The notes under the pieces were generated by a model. It was not told the DNA's origin and ran no database searches. It saw nothing but the letters and a program-made list of their open reading frames with translations. A DNA stretch of 64,000 bases from DATCZB01 sp035513215 (lineage in GTDB: Bacteria; Pseudomonadota; Gammaproteobacteria; Steroidobacterales; Rariloculaceae), in assembly GCA_035513215.1 (NCBI GenBank), contig DATKCK010000029.1:1-64000 (forward strand), given 5' to 3'. A program made the position numbers and the translations under genes. Positions within the stretch are counted from its first letter, which is position 1; every line of letters starts with the position of its first letter. Below are positions 55,149-63,291 of this stretch, one piece after another.

Positions 55149-56003
55149 ATGGCGCCGGACCCCGCTACGAAGGTGCCGAAATACAAACCGCCGTCCGGCG
55201 CCTGCGACGCTCACTGCCATATCTTCGGTCCCGGCGATGTCTATCCCTACGCTCCGGACAGAAGCTACACGCCGCCCGATGCTCCGCTCGCCCGGTTCAA
55301 GGAGCTACAGGCGACGCTCGGGCTCGAACGCGCCGTGCTCGTCAACGCGAGCTGCCACGGCACCGACAACACTGTCATTCTCGACGCGATTGCGCAAAGC
55401 AACGGGCAGTATCGCGGCGTCGCGAACGTCGACGCGGCGATCACGGACGCGGAGCTTGAGCGCCTGGACGAAGGCGGCGTCCGCGGTATTCGCTTCAACT
55501 TCGTCCAGCACCTCGGCGGCACGCCGGATCTCGGCGAGTTCGATGCGCTCGTGCATCGCATCGTGCCGCTCGGGTGGCACGTCGTTTTGCACTTCGACGC
55601 GAAGGACCTCGTCGATTTCGGCGACATGCTGCGCGATCTTCCCGTGCCTTTCATTATCGACCACATGGGCCGCGTGCCGACGAAGGACGGCCTCGATCAG
55701 AAGCCGTTCAGGATATTGCTCGATACGGCCCGGATGGACAACTGCTGGGTCAAGATCTGCGGTGCCGAGCGGGTCTCGTCGGTCGGGCCGCCGTTCACCG
55801 ACGCCGTGCCGTTCGCCCAAGCCGTGATCGAGGTCGCGCCGCAGCGCACGCTCTGGGGCACCGACTGGCCGCATCCGAACATCAAGCGCCACATGCCGAA
55901 CGACGGCGATCTCGTCGATCTGATCCCGCTCTTCATGCCGGATCCTGCGTTACAGCGGACGGTTCTCGTCGACAATCCTCATCGACTTTACGGGTTTGCG
56001 TAA
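55149..56003 (+). CDS. ligI: 2-Pyrone-4,6-dicarboxylate hydrolase
   Basis: 284 residues, amidohydrolase-superfamily barrel. LigI hydrolyses 2-pyrone-4,6-dicarboxylate to 4-oxalomesaconate. Key parts: CDAHCHIFGPGDVYPYAPDRSYTPPDAP at the N-terminus, VLVNASCHGTDNTVILDAI, GVRGIRFNFVQHLGG, PFIIDHMGRVP, CGAERVSS and the late WGTDWPHPNIKRHMPNDGDL with the catalytic Asp in GTDWPH. The order and 13-bp spacing after ligC confirm the pathway. Its product is the substrate of the LigU-type isomerase at 49.6 kb. The stop is followed within 10 bp by a hairpin repeat. Confidence 0.93.
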   Translation: MAPDPATKVPKYKPPSGACDAHCHIFGPGDVYPYAPDRSYTPPDAPLARFKELQATLGLERAVLVNASCHGTDNTVILDAIAQSNGQYRGVANVDAAITDAELERLDEGGVRGIRFNFVQHLGGTPDLGEFDALVHRIVPLGWHVVLHFDAKDLVDFGDMLRDLPVPFIIDHMGRVPTKDGLDQKPFRILLDTARMDNCWVKICGAERVSSVGPPFTDAVPFAQAVIEVAPQRTLWGTDWPHPNIKRHMPNDGDLVDLIPLFMPDPALQRTVLVDNPHRLYGFA

Positions 56004-56012
56004 TGGTGCGTA

Positions 56013-56069
56013 ATGGGGTCAGACCCCTTTCAGCTTTCCGGAGGAAAGCTGAAAGGGGTCTGACCCCAT
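56013..56069. repeat. GGGGTCAGACCCC hairpin repeat, copy 3
   Basis: A perfect inverted repeat with 27-base arms (56013-56039 and 56043-56069) around a GGA loop. The outer arm is ATGGGGTCAGACCCCTTTCA and the inner stem GCTTTCC, again different from the other copies while staying paired. It lies between the converging ligI and modC genes and could act as a two-way terminator, though it has no T-run. Confidence 0.88.
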
Positions 56070-56096
56070 CTGCGACCGACCCCGTCTGCGACCCCG

Positions 56097-57167
56097 TCAC
56101 CCGAACGCTTCCAGCGCGACCGTCTTGATCAGCGCATACACCGGCCGGCCCTCGCCGAGCTCGAGCTCGCGGGCGGCATCGGCCGTCACGCGCGCCTTCA
56201 AAAGCTGATCGCCGACCGCGAGGCTGACGAGAACCTGATCGCCGCGGGACGGCTCGAGCTTGCGGACCGTCGCCGCCAGGCAGTTGCGGATGCTGATTCG
56301 CGCGACGGGCTCTGCGGCCAGGATGACGTCGCGCGGATGCACGCGCAGTCGCACGATATCGCCTGGCTGGCCGGCCATGCGCGGAATGCGAAGCTCTCCC
56401 GACGGCAGCGAAGCAATCGTCAGGCCGCCGCTGTGATTCGCGATGCGAGCTTCGAGCACGAGGCCCGGCTCTTCGAGCCCGGCGAGCAGCTCGAAATCGC
56501 CGCGCTCGAGAATCTCGCGGGCGCTGCCTCGCGCGACGACCTTCCCGCCGGCAAGCAGAACGACCGTATCGGCCAGGTAGACGAGCTCGTCGATATCGTG
56601 CGTGACATAGATGATCGGCATGCCGTATCGCCTCGGCAGGCTCCGGATCAGCGGCAGGAGCTCATGCTTGCGGGACCGATCGAGCGAGCTCAGCGGCTCA
56701 TCCATGAGCAGCAGCCCGGGATTCGCGAGCAGGGCTCTGGCAACCGCGACGCGCTGCCGTTCGCCGCCGGAAAGCGCGCCGGGATATCGGTGCAGCAGCT
56801 CATGGAGATCGAAGGTCTCGACGGTCTCGTCGAGGTCGATCGGACCGGTCCGCCCGCCGTGGCGGCGCGGAAACTCGAGATTGCCGCGCACGTCGAGATG
56901 GGGGAAGAGCCTTCCATCCTGGAACACATAGCCGATCCTGCGGGCTTCGGCCTCGAGTCTCGCTTTCGGTCCGAGCCATTGCTCGCCACGGCACGTCACG
57001 CGACCGCGAGCCGCGGGCTCGAGGCCGGCAATGACGCGCAGGAGCGAAGTCTTCCCCGATCCATTGGCGCCGAAAACCGCCGTGATCCCCGAAAGGTCGA
57101 ACGACTCCCTGACCGCGAGCCGGAAGGCCTCGCGGTCGAGTTCGATGTCGAGCTCGAGCAGATCCAT
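56097..57167 (-). CDS. modC: Molybdate ABC transporter ATP-binding protein
   Basis: 356 residues. ABC ATPase with Walker A GANGSGKTSLLR, signature ALSGGERQRVAVARALL, Walker B LLLMDEPLSSLD and the His switch in YVTHDIDELVYLADTVVLLAGGKVVARGS. The C-terminal 110 residues form a TOBE/Mop domain (ISIRNCLAATVRKLEPSRGDQVLVSLAVGDQLLKARVTADAARELEL), which binds oxyanions and marks ModC. The first codon touches the modB stop (1 bp overlap). No modA is present in the window. Molybdate supply would serve Mo enzymes, and XdhC at 62 kb points to such enzymes. Confidence 0.93.
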   Translation of the reverse strand: MDLLELDIELDREAFRLAVRESFDLSGITAVFGANGSGKTSLLRVIAGLEPAARGRVTCRGEQWLGPKARLEAEARRIGYVFQDGRLFPHLDVRGNLEFPRRHGGRTGPIDLDETVETFDLHELLHRYPGALSGGERQRVAVARALLANPGLLLMDEPLSSLDRSRKHELLPLIRSLPRRYGMPIIYVTHDIDELVYLADTVVLLAGGKVVARGSAREILERGDFELLAGLEEPGLVLEARIANHSGGLTIASLPSGELRIPRMAGQPGDIVRLRVHPRDVILAAEPVARISIRNCLAATVRKLEPSRGDQVLVSLAVGDQLLKARVTADAARELELGEGRPVYALIKTVALEAFG

Positions 57168-57847
57168 CAGGCCGGATACCGAATCGGAATGCGGCGATTC
57201 AGCCCGAAAATCAGAAGCAGCAGCAGGAAGGAAAAAACGAGCAAGCCCGCCGAAAGAATATGCGCCTGCGCGTAATCGATCGTCTCGACGTGCTCGAAGA
57301 CGGCGATCGAGATCACCTTCGTGCGTCCCGGGATATTACCCCCGACCATCAGCACAACGCCGAACTCGCCGAGCGTGTGGGCGAAGACGAGAACGATTGC
57401 GGACAGATATCCGCGCGCCGCCAGCGGCAACGCGACATTGACGAATCGCTTCGACGCGGTAGCGCCGAGCGTCGCCGCCGCCTCGAGCGGCCCGCGGCCG
57501 ACGGCTTCGAATGCGCCCTGTAGCGGTTGCACGGCAAAAGGCAGTGAGTAGAGGATCGACGCGACGACGAGCCCGGCGAACGAGAACGTCAGCGTTGAAT
57601 CGGTGACCTCGACCCAGAGCCGGCCGATCCATCCGGCGGGACCGAGCAGTATCAGCAGATAGAACCCGAGAACCGTCGGCGGCAGCACGAGCGGCAGCGC
57701 GACCACGGCCTCCACGGGAGCGCGGGCGCGGCTGCGCGTAAACGCGAGCCACCAGGCGAGCGGCGTCGCGATCAGGAGCAGGCAAAGGACGGTCGCGACA
57801 CCGAGTTTGAGGCTCACCCAAAGCGGGCCGAGCTCGAGCTCAGGCAT
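57167..57847 (-). CDS. modB: Molybdate ABC transporter permease
   Basis: 226 residues with about five helices. ModB pattern: LWVSLKLGVATVLCLLLIATPLAWWLAFTRSRARAPVEAVVALPLVLPPTVLGFYLLILLGP, SILYSLPFAVQPLQGAFEAVG, and the coupling EAA-like loop ATLGATASKRFVNVALPLAARGYLSAIVLVFAHTLGEFGVVLMVGGNIPGRTKVISIAVFEHVE. The latter end is typical of ModB rather than sulfate permeases. It is the first gene of modBC. Upstream, 34 bp away, lies the divergent ubiX, so modA is not in its usual place. Confidence 0.93.
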   Translation of the reverse strand: MPELELGPLWVSLKLGVATVLCLLLIATPLAWWLAFTRSRARAPVEAVVALPLVLPPTVLGFYLLILLGPAGWIGRLWVEVTDSTLTFSFAGLVVASILYSLPFAVQPLQGAFEAVGRGPLEAAATLGATASKRFVNVALPLAARGYLSAIVLVFAHTLGEFGVVLMVGGNIPGRTKVISIAVFEHVETIDYAQAHILSAGLLVFSFLLLLLIFGLNRRIPIRYPA

Positions 57848-57881
57848 GGCGCAATGTTGCCACGTGCTATGCTGATCTCAA

Positions 57882-58472
57882 ATGAAAAGAAGAATAGTCG
57901 TTGCGCTTACCGGCGCAAGCGGCGCGGTCTACGGCGTGCGTCTGCTCGAAGAGCTGAGAGAGGCGAACGACGTGGAGACGCATCTCGTCGTGTCGAACGC
58001 CGCCTGGCTCAATCTCGCGACCGAGCTCGATGTCGGCCGCGCCCGGGTCGAAGCGCTGGCCGACTTCTCGTACTCGGATAAGGACATCGGGGCCTCGATT
58101 GCGAGCGGGTCGTTCAGGACCGATGCGATGGTCGTCGCGCCTTGCTCGATGCGGACGCTGGCGGGCGTCGCGACCGGGCTTGCCGGCTCGCTCATTACGC
58201 GCGCGGCCGACGTGACGCTGAAGGAGCGGCGGCGGCTCCTGCTGGTAACGCGAGAGGCGCCGCTCCACGTCGTGCATCTGCGGAACATGGTCACCGTCAC
58301 GGAGATGGGCGGAATCATATTTCCGCCCGTGCCGGCGTTTTACGTCGGGCTCGACAGCCTCGACGCGATGGTCGATCAGACGGTCGGCCGCGTGCTCGAG
58401 CTGATCGGCATCGACTCGCCGTTGCTCAGACGATGGGAAGGGATGAAGCCGGGGCGAGCCCCCGAGGACTGA
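57882..58472 (+). CDS. ubiX: Flavin prenyltransferase UbiX/Pad1 family
   Basis: 196 residues. The enzyme attaches a dimethylallyl group to FMN to make the prenylated cofactor of UbiD-type decarboxylases. Motifs: RIVVALTGASGAVYGVRLLEEL, ASIASGSFRTDAMVVAPCSMRTLAGVATGLAGSLITRAADVTLKERRRLLLVTREAPLHVVHLRNMVTVTEMGGIIFPPVPAFY in sequence, and C-terminal VGRVLELIGID. It may serve ubiquinone synthesis or an aromatic-acid decarboxylase; no ubiD homologue is adjacent. Confidence 0.94.
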   Translation: MKRRIVVALTGASGAVYGVRLLEELREANDVETHLVVSNAAWLNLATELDVGRARVEALADFSYSDKDIGASIASGSFRTDAMVVAPCSMRTLAGVATGLAGSLITRAADVTLKERRRLLLVTREAPLHVVHLRNMVTVTEMGGIIFPPVPAFYVGLDSLDAMVDQTVGRVLELIGIDSPLLRRWEGMKPGRAPED

Positions 58473-58481
58473 AGTCTGCGC

Positions 58482-58751
58482 TCAGTCCGTGTAGACGACG
58501 AGGATGTTCTTGCGCTCCGCGTAACAGGTCGCGAAGCCGAGCGCCTCGTCCGTCGACATCGGCTGCCTCAGGATCAGCGTCTTGACGTGGACGCCCTTGG
58601 AGGCGCCGTTGAGGCGCTGCTTCTCGACGAACCGCTGAATCGTGGCCAAGGTGACGGTGTCGTCGAGTGGATCGTTGCACGTGCTGACGCGCAAATAGTC
58701 GCTCTCGGGATGATCCCGTGATTCGAGTTGTGGCACGATTCTGACCGCCAT
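58482..58751 (-). CDS. Hypothetical small protein
   Basis: 89 residues from the ATG at 58751 (a TTG two codons upstream is possible). It begins MAVRIVPQLESRDHPESDYLR, then STCNDPLDDTVTLATIQRFVEKQRLNGASKGVHVKTLILRQ, and ends CYAERKNILVVYTD. I do not recognise it. No membrane segment or signal is seen, and the two Cys are not in a motif. It is convergent with ubiX (9 bp between stops). The upstream 170 bp to folE contains no other gene that I can support. Confidence 0.5.
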   Translation of the reverse strand: MAVRIVPQLESRDHPESDYLRVSTCNDPLDDTVTLATIQRFVEKQRLNGASKGVHVKTLILRQPMSTDEALGFATCYAERKNILVVYTD

Positions 58752-58922
58752 GTCCAAACTCCCGCAAAAGCCTCCAGACCTCGGGTCTTTTGAAGCAAGA
58801 GCTGTGCCAAACGGCCGGATGGGTACCTGCGGGGGATTTTTCGGGATTTATGTTCAATGATACTGACGCGCCATGTCGGTTCCTGACACGGTGCGGGGCG
58901 GGCGCGCGGGCATCGACGGCCT

Positions 58923-59594
58923 TCAGCGCTGACTGGTCGGGGGCCCGATGATGCTGAGGAACTCGCCGCGCGTGCGTGGATCCGAGCGGAACTGGCCGAG
59001 GAGCTGACTCGTGATCATCGACACGCCGTGCTTGCGCACGCCTCGCGTCGTCATGCATTGATGCTCGCCTTCGATGACGACGCCGACCCCTTTGGGCATC
59101 AGTACGTCCTGGATGCAATTGGCGATCTGGGCCGTCATCGACTCCTGAACCTGAAGACGCCGGGCGAAGGCCTCCACGACGCGGGCCAGCTTGCTGATGC
59201 CGACGACCTTTCGGTCCGGCAGGTAGCCGACATGGGCCCGGCCGATGATCGGTGCCATGTGATGCTCGCAGTGCGATTCGAACTCGATGTCCCGCAGCAC
59301 GATCATCTCGTCGTAGCCGTCGACCTCCTCGAACGTGCGCCGGAGGAAGTCCACGGGGTCCTCCTGGTAGCCGCTGCACCAGTCCTCCCAGGCGCGCGCG
59401 ACGCGGCCGGGCGTCCCGCGTAATCCCTCGCGGTCCGGATCCTCGCCTACCCAGAGCAATAGGGTTCTGATGGCGTTCTCTGCTTCTTTTCTGGATGGTC
59501 GACTCAATGCGGTAACCTCGATGATGTCAGACGGTCTCGAATCCGCTCGGCGGCAGTCTATGTTGACCAAAATCGGTGCGCAACACGCGGGCAT
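58923..59594 (-). CDS. folE: GTP cyclohydrolase I
   Basis: Up to 223 residues. It converts GTP to dihydroneopterin triphosphate for folate or pterin synthesis. Motifs: LGEDPDREGLRGTP-like WVGEDPDREGLRGTPGRVARAWEDW, FESHCEHHMAPIIGRAHVGYLP (zinc Cys and His residues), KVVGISKLARVVEAFARRLQVQESMTAQIA and GEHQCMTTRGVRKHG with the second zinc Cys. The start is uncertain: an ATG at 59594 gives the full length, but a TTG at 59507 is preceded by GAGG at the right distance and begins LSRPSRKEAENAIRTLL, giving 194 residues. Confidence 0.92.
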   Translation of the reverse strand: MPACCAPILVNIDCRRADSRPSDIIEVTALSRPSRKEAENAIRTLLLWVGEDPDREGLRGTPGRVARAWEDWCSGYQEDPVDFLRRTFEEVDGYDEMIVLRDIEFESHCEHHMAPIIGRAHVGYLPDRKVVGISKLARVVEAFARRLQVQESMTAQIANCIQDVLMPKGVGVVIEGEHQCMTTRGVRKHGVSMITSQLLGQFRSDPRTRGEFLSIIGPPTSQR

Positions 59595-59628
59595 GCGGGT
59601 TTTCCGCAGCGAGCGGGCAGGTTATCGT

Positions 59629-60381
59629 GTGCCGGTGAATCCGATCTCGGCGCCTAAATGGCCGGACGACCCGGCTCTCTTCCTCGATCTCGACGGCACT
59701 CTTCTCGATTTCGCGCCCGAACCGGCCGCCGTGCAGGTCCCCGCGCGACTTCGCGCGATTCTCGCCGAGCTGTCGTCGGTCACCGATGGCGCCGTTGCGT
59801 TCGTCAGCGGCCGCACGCTGGCGGACCTCGACCGGATCCTCGGCGATGGACGGTTCCCGCTGGCTGCGGTCCACGGTATCGAGCGACGCGACGCCGAGGG
59901 GAGGTTGTCGCGAGAGGCAGCAGACGTCGCGGCCCTCGACCGCATGCATGGCGCGCTCGAGAACGTCATGACGCACTATCCCCTGGCTCTCCTCGAGCAC
60001 AAGGGCGTCGCGCTCGCGATCCACTACCGTCGCTGCCCGGAAGTCGAGCAGCAACTCGTCGAGGCCGTCGAAAGACGGCTCGACGGGATCGGCTCCGAGC
60101 TGAAGCTCATGCGCGGCAACAAAGTGCTCGAGATCAAGCCGGGATCGGGAAACAAGGGAACGGCGATCACGGCGTTCATGAAGGAGCCGCCTTTCAGCGG
60201 CCGCACGCCCGTCTTCGTCGGCGATGACGTCACCGACGAGGACGGATTCCGCGTCGTCAACGAGCTCGGCGGCGTCTCCGTCAAGGTAGATGCCGGGCCG
60301 AGCTGCGCGAGCTATCGCCTGCCGGATACGAAGGCCGTCCTCGACTGGATCGATCAGCTCCTGGCTAGAGGCAGGACATGA
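59629..60381 (+). CDS. otsB: Trehalose-6-phosphate phosphatase
   Basis: 250 residues from the GTG at 59629 (other possible starts are the ATGs at 59593 and 59470). HAD-superfamily phosphatase: motif I ALFLDLDGTLLDFAPEP, AVAFVSGRTLADLDRIL, HGIERRDAEGRL, the cap ALLEHKGVALAIHYRRCPE, ELKLMRGNKVLEIKPGSGNKGTAITAFM and motif IV VFVGDDVTDEDGFRVVNELGG. It removes phosphate from trehalose-6-phosphate. It overlaps the GH15 gene by 4 bp (ATGA). The usual partner otsA is missing downstream apart from a probable relic. Confidence 0.92.
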   Translation: MPVNPISAPKWPDDPALFLDLDGTLLDFAPEPAAVQVPARLRAILAELSSVTDGAVAFVSGRTLADLDRILGDGRFPLAAVHGIERRDAEGRLSREAADVAALDRMHGALENVMTHYPLALLEHKGVALAIHYRRCPEVEQQLVEAVERRLDGIGSELKLMRGNKVLEIKPGSGNKGTAITAFMKEPPFSGRTPVFVGDDVTDEDGFRVVNELGGVSVKVDAGPSCASYRLPDTKAVLDWIDQLLARGRT

Positions 60382-62168
60382 GCAGCCTCGATCTCGGTGT
60401 CATCGGCAACTGCCAGATCGCGGTCCTCGTCGATAAGGTCGGCCGCTACGTCTGGGGATGCTTCCCGCGCTATGACAGCGACCCGGTGTTCTGCTCTCTG
60501 CTGAACTCGGACGACGGCGGCGATCGATTCGGGTTTTTCGACATCGAGCTACAGGACTTCGCTCGTTCGGAGCAGGCCTATGTCGAGAACACGGCCATAT
60601 TGAGCACCACGCTGATCGACGGCACGGGAGGCGCAGTCAGAATCATCGACTATGCACCACGCTACTCTCAGTACGGCCGAAGCTTTCATCCGATCATGGT
60701 CATCAGGCAGGTCGTTCCCGTCGGGGGCGCCCCGGCGATCCGAATCCGGCTGCGTCCGGCCACCGACTACGGCAGCCGGAGGCCGGCCGTGACGCACGGA
60801 AGCAATCACATCCGGTTCGAGAGCGGCGACTATCGGATGCGTCTCACGACCAACGCGCAGCTCTCAGCCATCCTCGAGGAGCGCGTCGTGATGCTGCAAA
60901 AGCCGATCACGCTGATACTCGGGCCGGATGAGACCATCTCCGAGAGTCCCGACAAGATCAATCGGGAAATGTGCGGCGAAACGCAGAGCTACTGGCAAGG
61001 ATGGACCCGCGCGCTCTCCATTCCGTTCGAGTGGCAGCGAGAGGTCATACGAGCGGCGATCACGCTCAAGCTGTGCACCTACGAGGACACCGGCGCGGTG
61101 CTGGCCGCCCTCACGACCTCGATCCCCGAGGCGCCGGACAGCGGCCGAAACTGGGACTACCGATATTGCTGGCTGCGGGACAGCTACTACACCGTTCAGG
61201 CATTGAACCGCCTCGGCGCAACCAAGACCATGGAGGAGTTTCTTCGATACATCTTCAATATCGTTGCGGCTCACGGTAAGGGCGACATGCTGCAGCCCGT
61301 CTACGGAATCTCGGGGGAAGCCGATCTGTCCGAGCGTTCGGTTCCGGGGCTCGAAGGCTATCGCGGCATGGGACCCGCGCGCGTCGGCAACGATGCCTAT
61401 CTCCAGGTGCAGAACGACAGCTACGGCGCGGCGATCATGGCCGCGACGCAGAGCTTCTTCGATTCGCGTCTCGTCGATCGCCGCGGCCGGCGCGAGTTCG
61501 AATGGCTCGAGTCGCTGGGGCGTCGCGCGGCGGAGCTCTACGACAAGCCGGATGCGGGCCTCTGGGAGTATCGCGGACGCAGCCGGGTTCATACCTATTC
61601 GAGCGTCATGTGCTGGGCCGCCTGCGATCGCCTCGCGCGAATCGCTTCGCGCCTCGGTCTGACGGATCGCGCCGCATTCTGGACTCGCGAAGCCGCCGGC
61701 ATTCAGAGGACGGTGCTCGAGAAGGCGTGGAGCGAGAAGCGCAAGTCGCTGGTCGCGAGCTTCGACGACGAGCAGCTCGACGCGAGCCTGCTGACGCTCG
61801 CGGATCTCGGTTTCATCGAGGCCCAGGATCCCCGCTTTCTCGCGACCGTGGCGGCGATCGAAAAGGAGCTGAAGCACGGGCCCTATCTGTTTCGCTATAT
61901 GTCCGAGGACGACTTCGGCGCGCCTGTGACGGCATTCAATATCTGCACATTCTGGTATATCAATGCCTTGGCGGCCATCGGCCGGCGCGAGGAGGCGCGG
62001 GAGCTGTTCGAGAACATGCTCGCGCGCCGCACGACCCAGGGACTGTTGTCGGAGGATCTCAGCCCGGCGACGGGCGAGCTCTGGGGAAACTTCCCGCAAA
62101 CTTACAGCATGGTCGGCATAATCTCCGCGGCGATGCGACTCAGCAAGACCTGGGAGCAGGCACTTTGA
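60378..62168 (+). CDS. GH15 family glycosidase (glucoamylase/trehalase-like)
   Basis: 596 residues. N-terminal beta-sandwich domain (LDLGVIGNCQIAVLVDKVGRYVWGCFPRYDSDPVFCSLL), then an (alpha/alpha)6 barrel with the GH15 marker SGRNWDYRYCWLRDSYYTVQALNRLG, LQPVYGISGEADLSERSVPGLEGYRG, VQNDSYGAAIMAATQSFFD and LLSEDLSPATGELWGNFPQTYSMVGIISAAMRL, holding the two catalytic Glu/Asp regions. Such enzymes encoded between otsB and otsA are common in proteobacteria and may hydrolyse trehalose or maltodextrin. No signal peptide. Coupled to otsB by ATGA overlap. Confidence 0.9.
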   Translation: MSSLDLGVIGNCQIAVLVDKVGRYVWGCFPRYDSDPVFCSLLNSDDGGDRFGFFDIELQDFARSEQAYVENTAILSTTLIDGTGGAVRIIDYAPRYSQYGRSFHPIMVIRQVVPVGGAPAIRIRLRPATDYGSRRPAVTHGSNHIRFESGDYRMRLTTNAQLSAILEERVVMLQKPITLILGPDETISESPDKINREMCGETQSYWQGWTRALSIPFEWQREVIRAAITLKLCTYEDTGAVLAALTTSIPEAPDSGRNWDYRYCWLRDSYYTVQALNRLGATKTMEEFLRYIFNIVAAHGKGDMLQPVYGISGEADLSERSVPGLEGYRGMGPARVGNDAYLQVQNDSYGAAIMAATQSFFDSRLVDRRGRREFEWLESLGRRAAELYDKPDAGLWEYRGRSRVHTYSSVMCWAACDRLARIASRLGLTDRAAFWTREAAGIQRTVLEKAWSEKRKSLVASFDDEQLDASLLTLADLGFIEAQDPRFLATVAAIEKELKHGPYLFRYMSEDDFGAPVTAFNICTFWYINALAAIGRREEARELFENMLARRTTQGLLSEDLSPATGELWGNFPQTYSMVGIISAAMRLSKTWEQAL

Positions 62169-62206
62169 CGCGACTCGTCGCCGTCTCGAACCGTCCGGAA
62201 GCATGA
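62165..62206 (+). pseudogene. 13-codon relic of otsA (trehalose-6-phosphate synthase start)
   Basis: A TTG at 62165, overlapping the GH15 stop, begins (L/M)TRLVAVSNRPEA and stops at 62204-62206. MxRLVxVSNRV is the standard OtsA N-terminus, and otsA is the expected next gene after an otsB-GH15 pair. Only ten codons of homology remain before the frame ends in the xdhC start (ATGA), so the rest of otsA appears deleted and fused to the xdhC region. The mini-frame may still couple translation of the two neighbours. Confidence 0.65.
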
Positions 62207-63291
62207 TGAACTCACTCCACCTCGTCGAACGATTCGCGACCTGTCGCGAGGACGGCGAGGCGCTCGTGCTGGTCACGGTCTACGAGACGCTCGGTTCGAC
62301 CTATAGCAAGGCCGGCGCGCGCATGCTGATCACGGCCGGCGGCGATAGCCAGGGGCTCGTCAGCGGCGGATGCCTGGAGGGGGATCTCGCGGAGCGCGCG
62401 CGTCGCGTTCTCGACGAGAAGCGCGCCGCAACGGTCACCTACGATCTCCGCGACGAGGCCGACGAGCTGTTCGGGCTCGGCATCGGTTGCAACGGGCTCA
62501 TCAGCGTGCTGCTTCAGCCTGCCGACTCTGCCGGGGCGTACGAGCCGCTGACGTCGATCACCGAGGCGCTGCTCGGCCGGACGAGGGCCGCCCTTGCCAC
62601 TGTCGTCGAGTCGCGGGTCGGGGAGCTCGGAATCGGCGCGACGATCGTACGGATCGGTAACCAAACGCGTGCGTTCGGCGTGCCGTTGCGATTCGAATCG
62701 ACGCTCGCGGGCGGATGCCGCGCCGCGGCCGAGCAGCGACAGGCGGCTCTCGTCAGCGAGCCCGAAGGGTTCCGCGTGCTTTACGTGCCGCTCACGCCTG
62801 TGCCCCGCGTTCTGATACTCGGCGCCGGCCTCGATGCCGTGCCGCTCGTCAACGTTCTCGCCGAGCTCGGCTGGCGGGTCTCGATTGCCGACCACCGTCC
62901 GGCCTATCTCGAGCGGCGGGGCCTCGAGCGCGCCGAGTCGAAGCGCGCGGTCAGGCCCGAGATGCTGGCGGACGACCTCGATATCGACGTCGACGCCGGA
63001 TTCGATGCGATCGTCATCATGAGCCATCATCTGGCGACGGACCGCGAGTACCTGCGCCAGCTCGCGCGTGTCGACGTGCCTTATATCGGATTGCTCGGTC
63101 CGCCGGCCCGCAAGCGGCGCTTGCTCGACGACCTCGGCAACGAGGCCGGGGCGCTGACTGGCCGCCTCAGAGGCCCCGTTGGAATCGACATCGGCGCGGA
63201 CTCCGCGGAGTCGATAGCCGTCTCGATCGCGGCCGAGATTCAGCAGGTGCTCGTCACGGCCGTCGGATCTGACTTTCGTCGAACAGCTTGA
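62203..63291 (+). CDS. XdhC/CoxI family protein
   Basis: 362 residues. XdhC proteins bind the molybdenum cofactor and insert its sulfurated form into xanthine dehydrogenase-type enzymes. N-terminal XdhC domain: LVTVYETLGSTYSKAGARMLITAGGDSQGLVSGGCLEGDL and YDLRDEADELFGLGIGCNGLISVLLQP. The C-terminal Rossmann domain has RVLILGAGLDAVPLVNVLAELGWRVSIADHRPAYLERRG, IVIMSHHLATDREYLRQLARVDVPYIGLLGPPARKRRLLDDL and LRGPVGIDIGADSAESIAVSIAAEI. No Mo-hydroxylase subunits are in the window. Its end overlaps the convergent methyltransferase gene by 38 bp. Confidence 0.92.
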   Translation: MMNSLHLVERFATCREDGEALVLVTVYETLGSTYSKAGARMLITAGGDSQGLVSGGCLEGDLAERARRVLDEKRAATVTYDLRDEADELFGLGIGCNGLISVLLQPADSAGAYEPLTSITEALLGRTRAALATVVESRVGELGIGATIVRIGNQTRAFGVPLRFESTLAGGCRAAAEQRQAALVSEPEGFRVLYVPLTPVPRVLILGAGLDAVPLVNVLAELGWRVSIADHRPAYLERRGLERAESKRAVRPEMLADDLDIDVDAGFDAIVIMSHHLATDREYLRQLARVDVPYIGLLGPPARKRRLLDDLGNEAGALTGRLRGPVGIDIGADSAESIAVSIAAEIQQVLVTAVGSDFRRTA

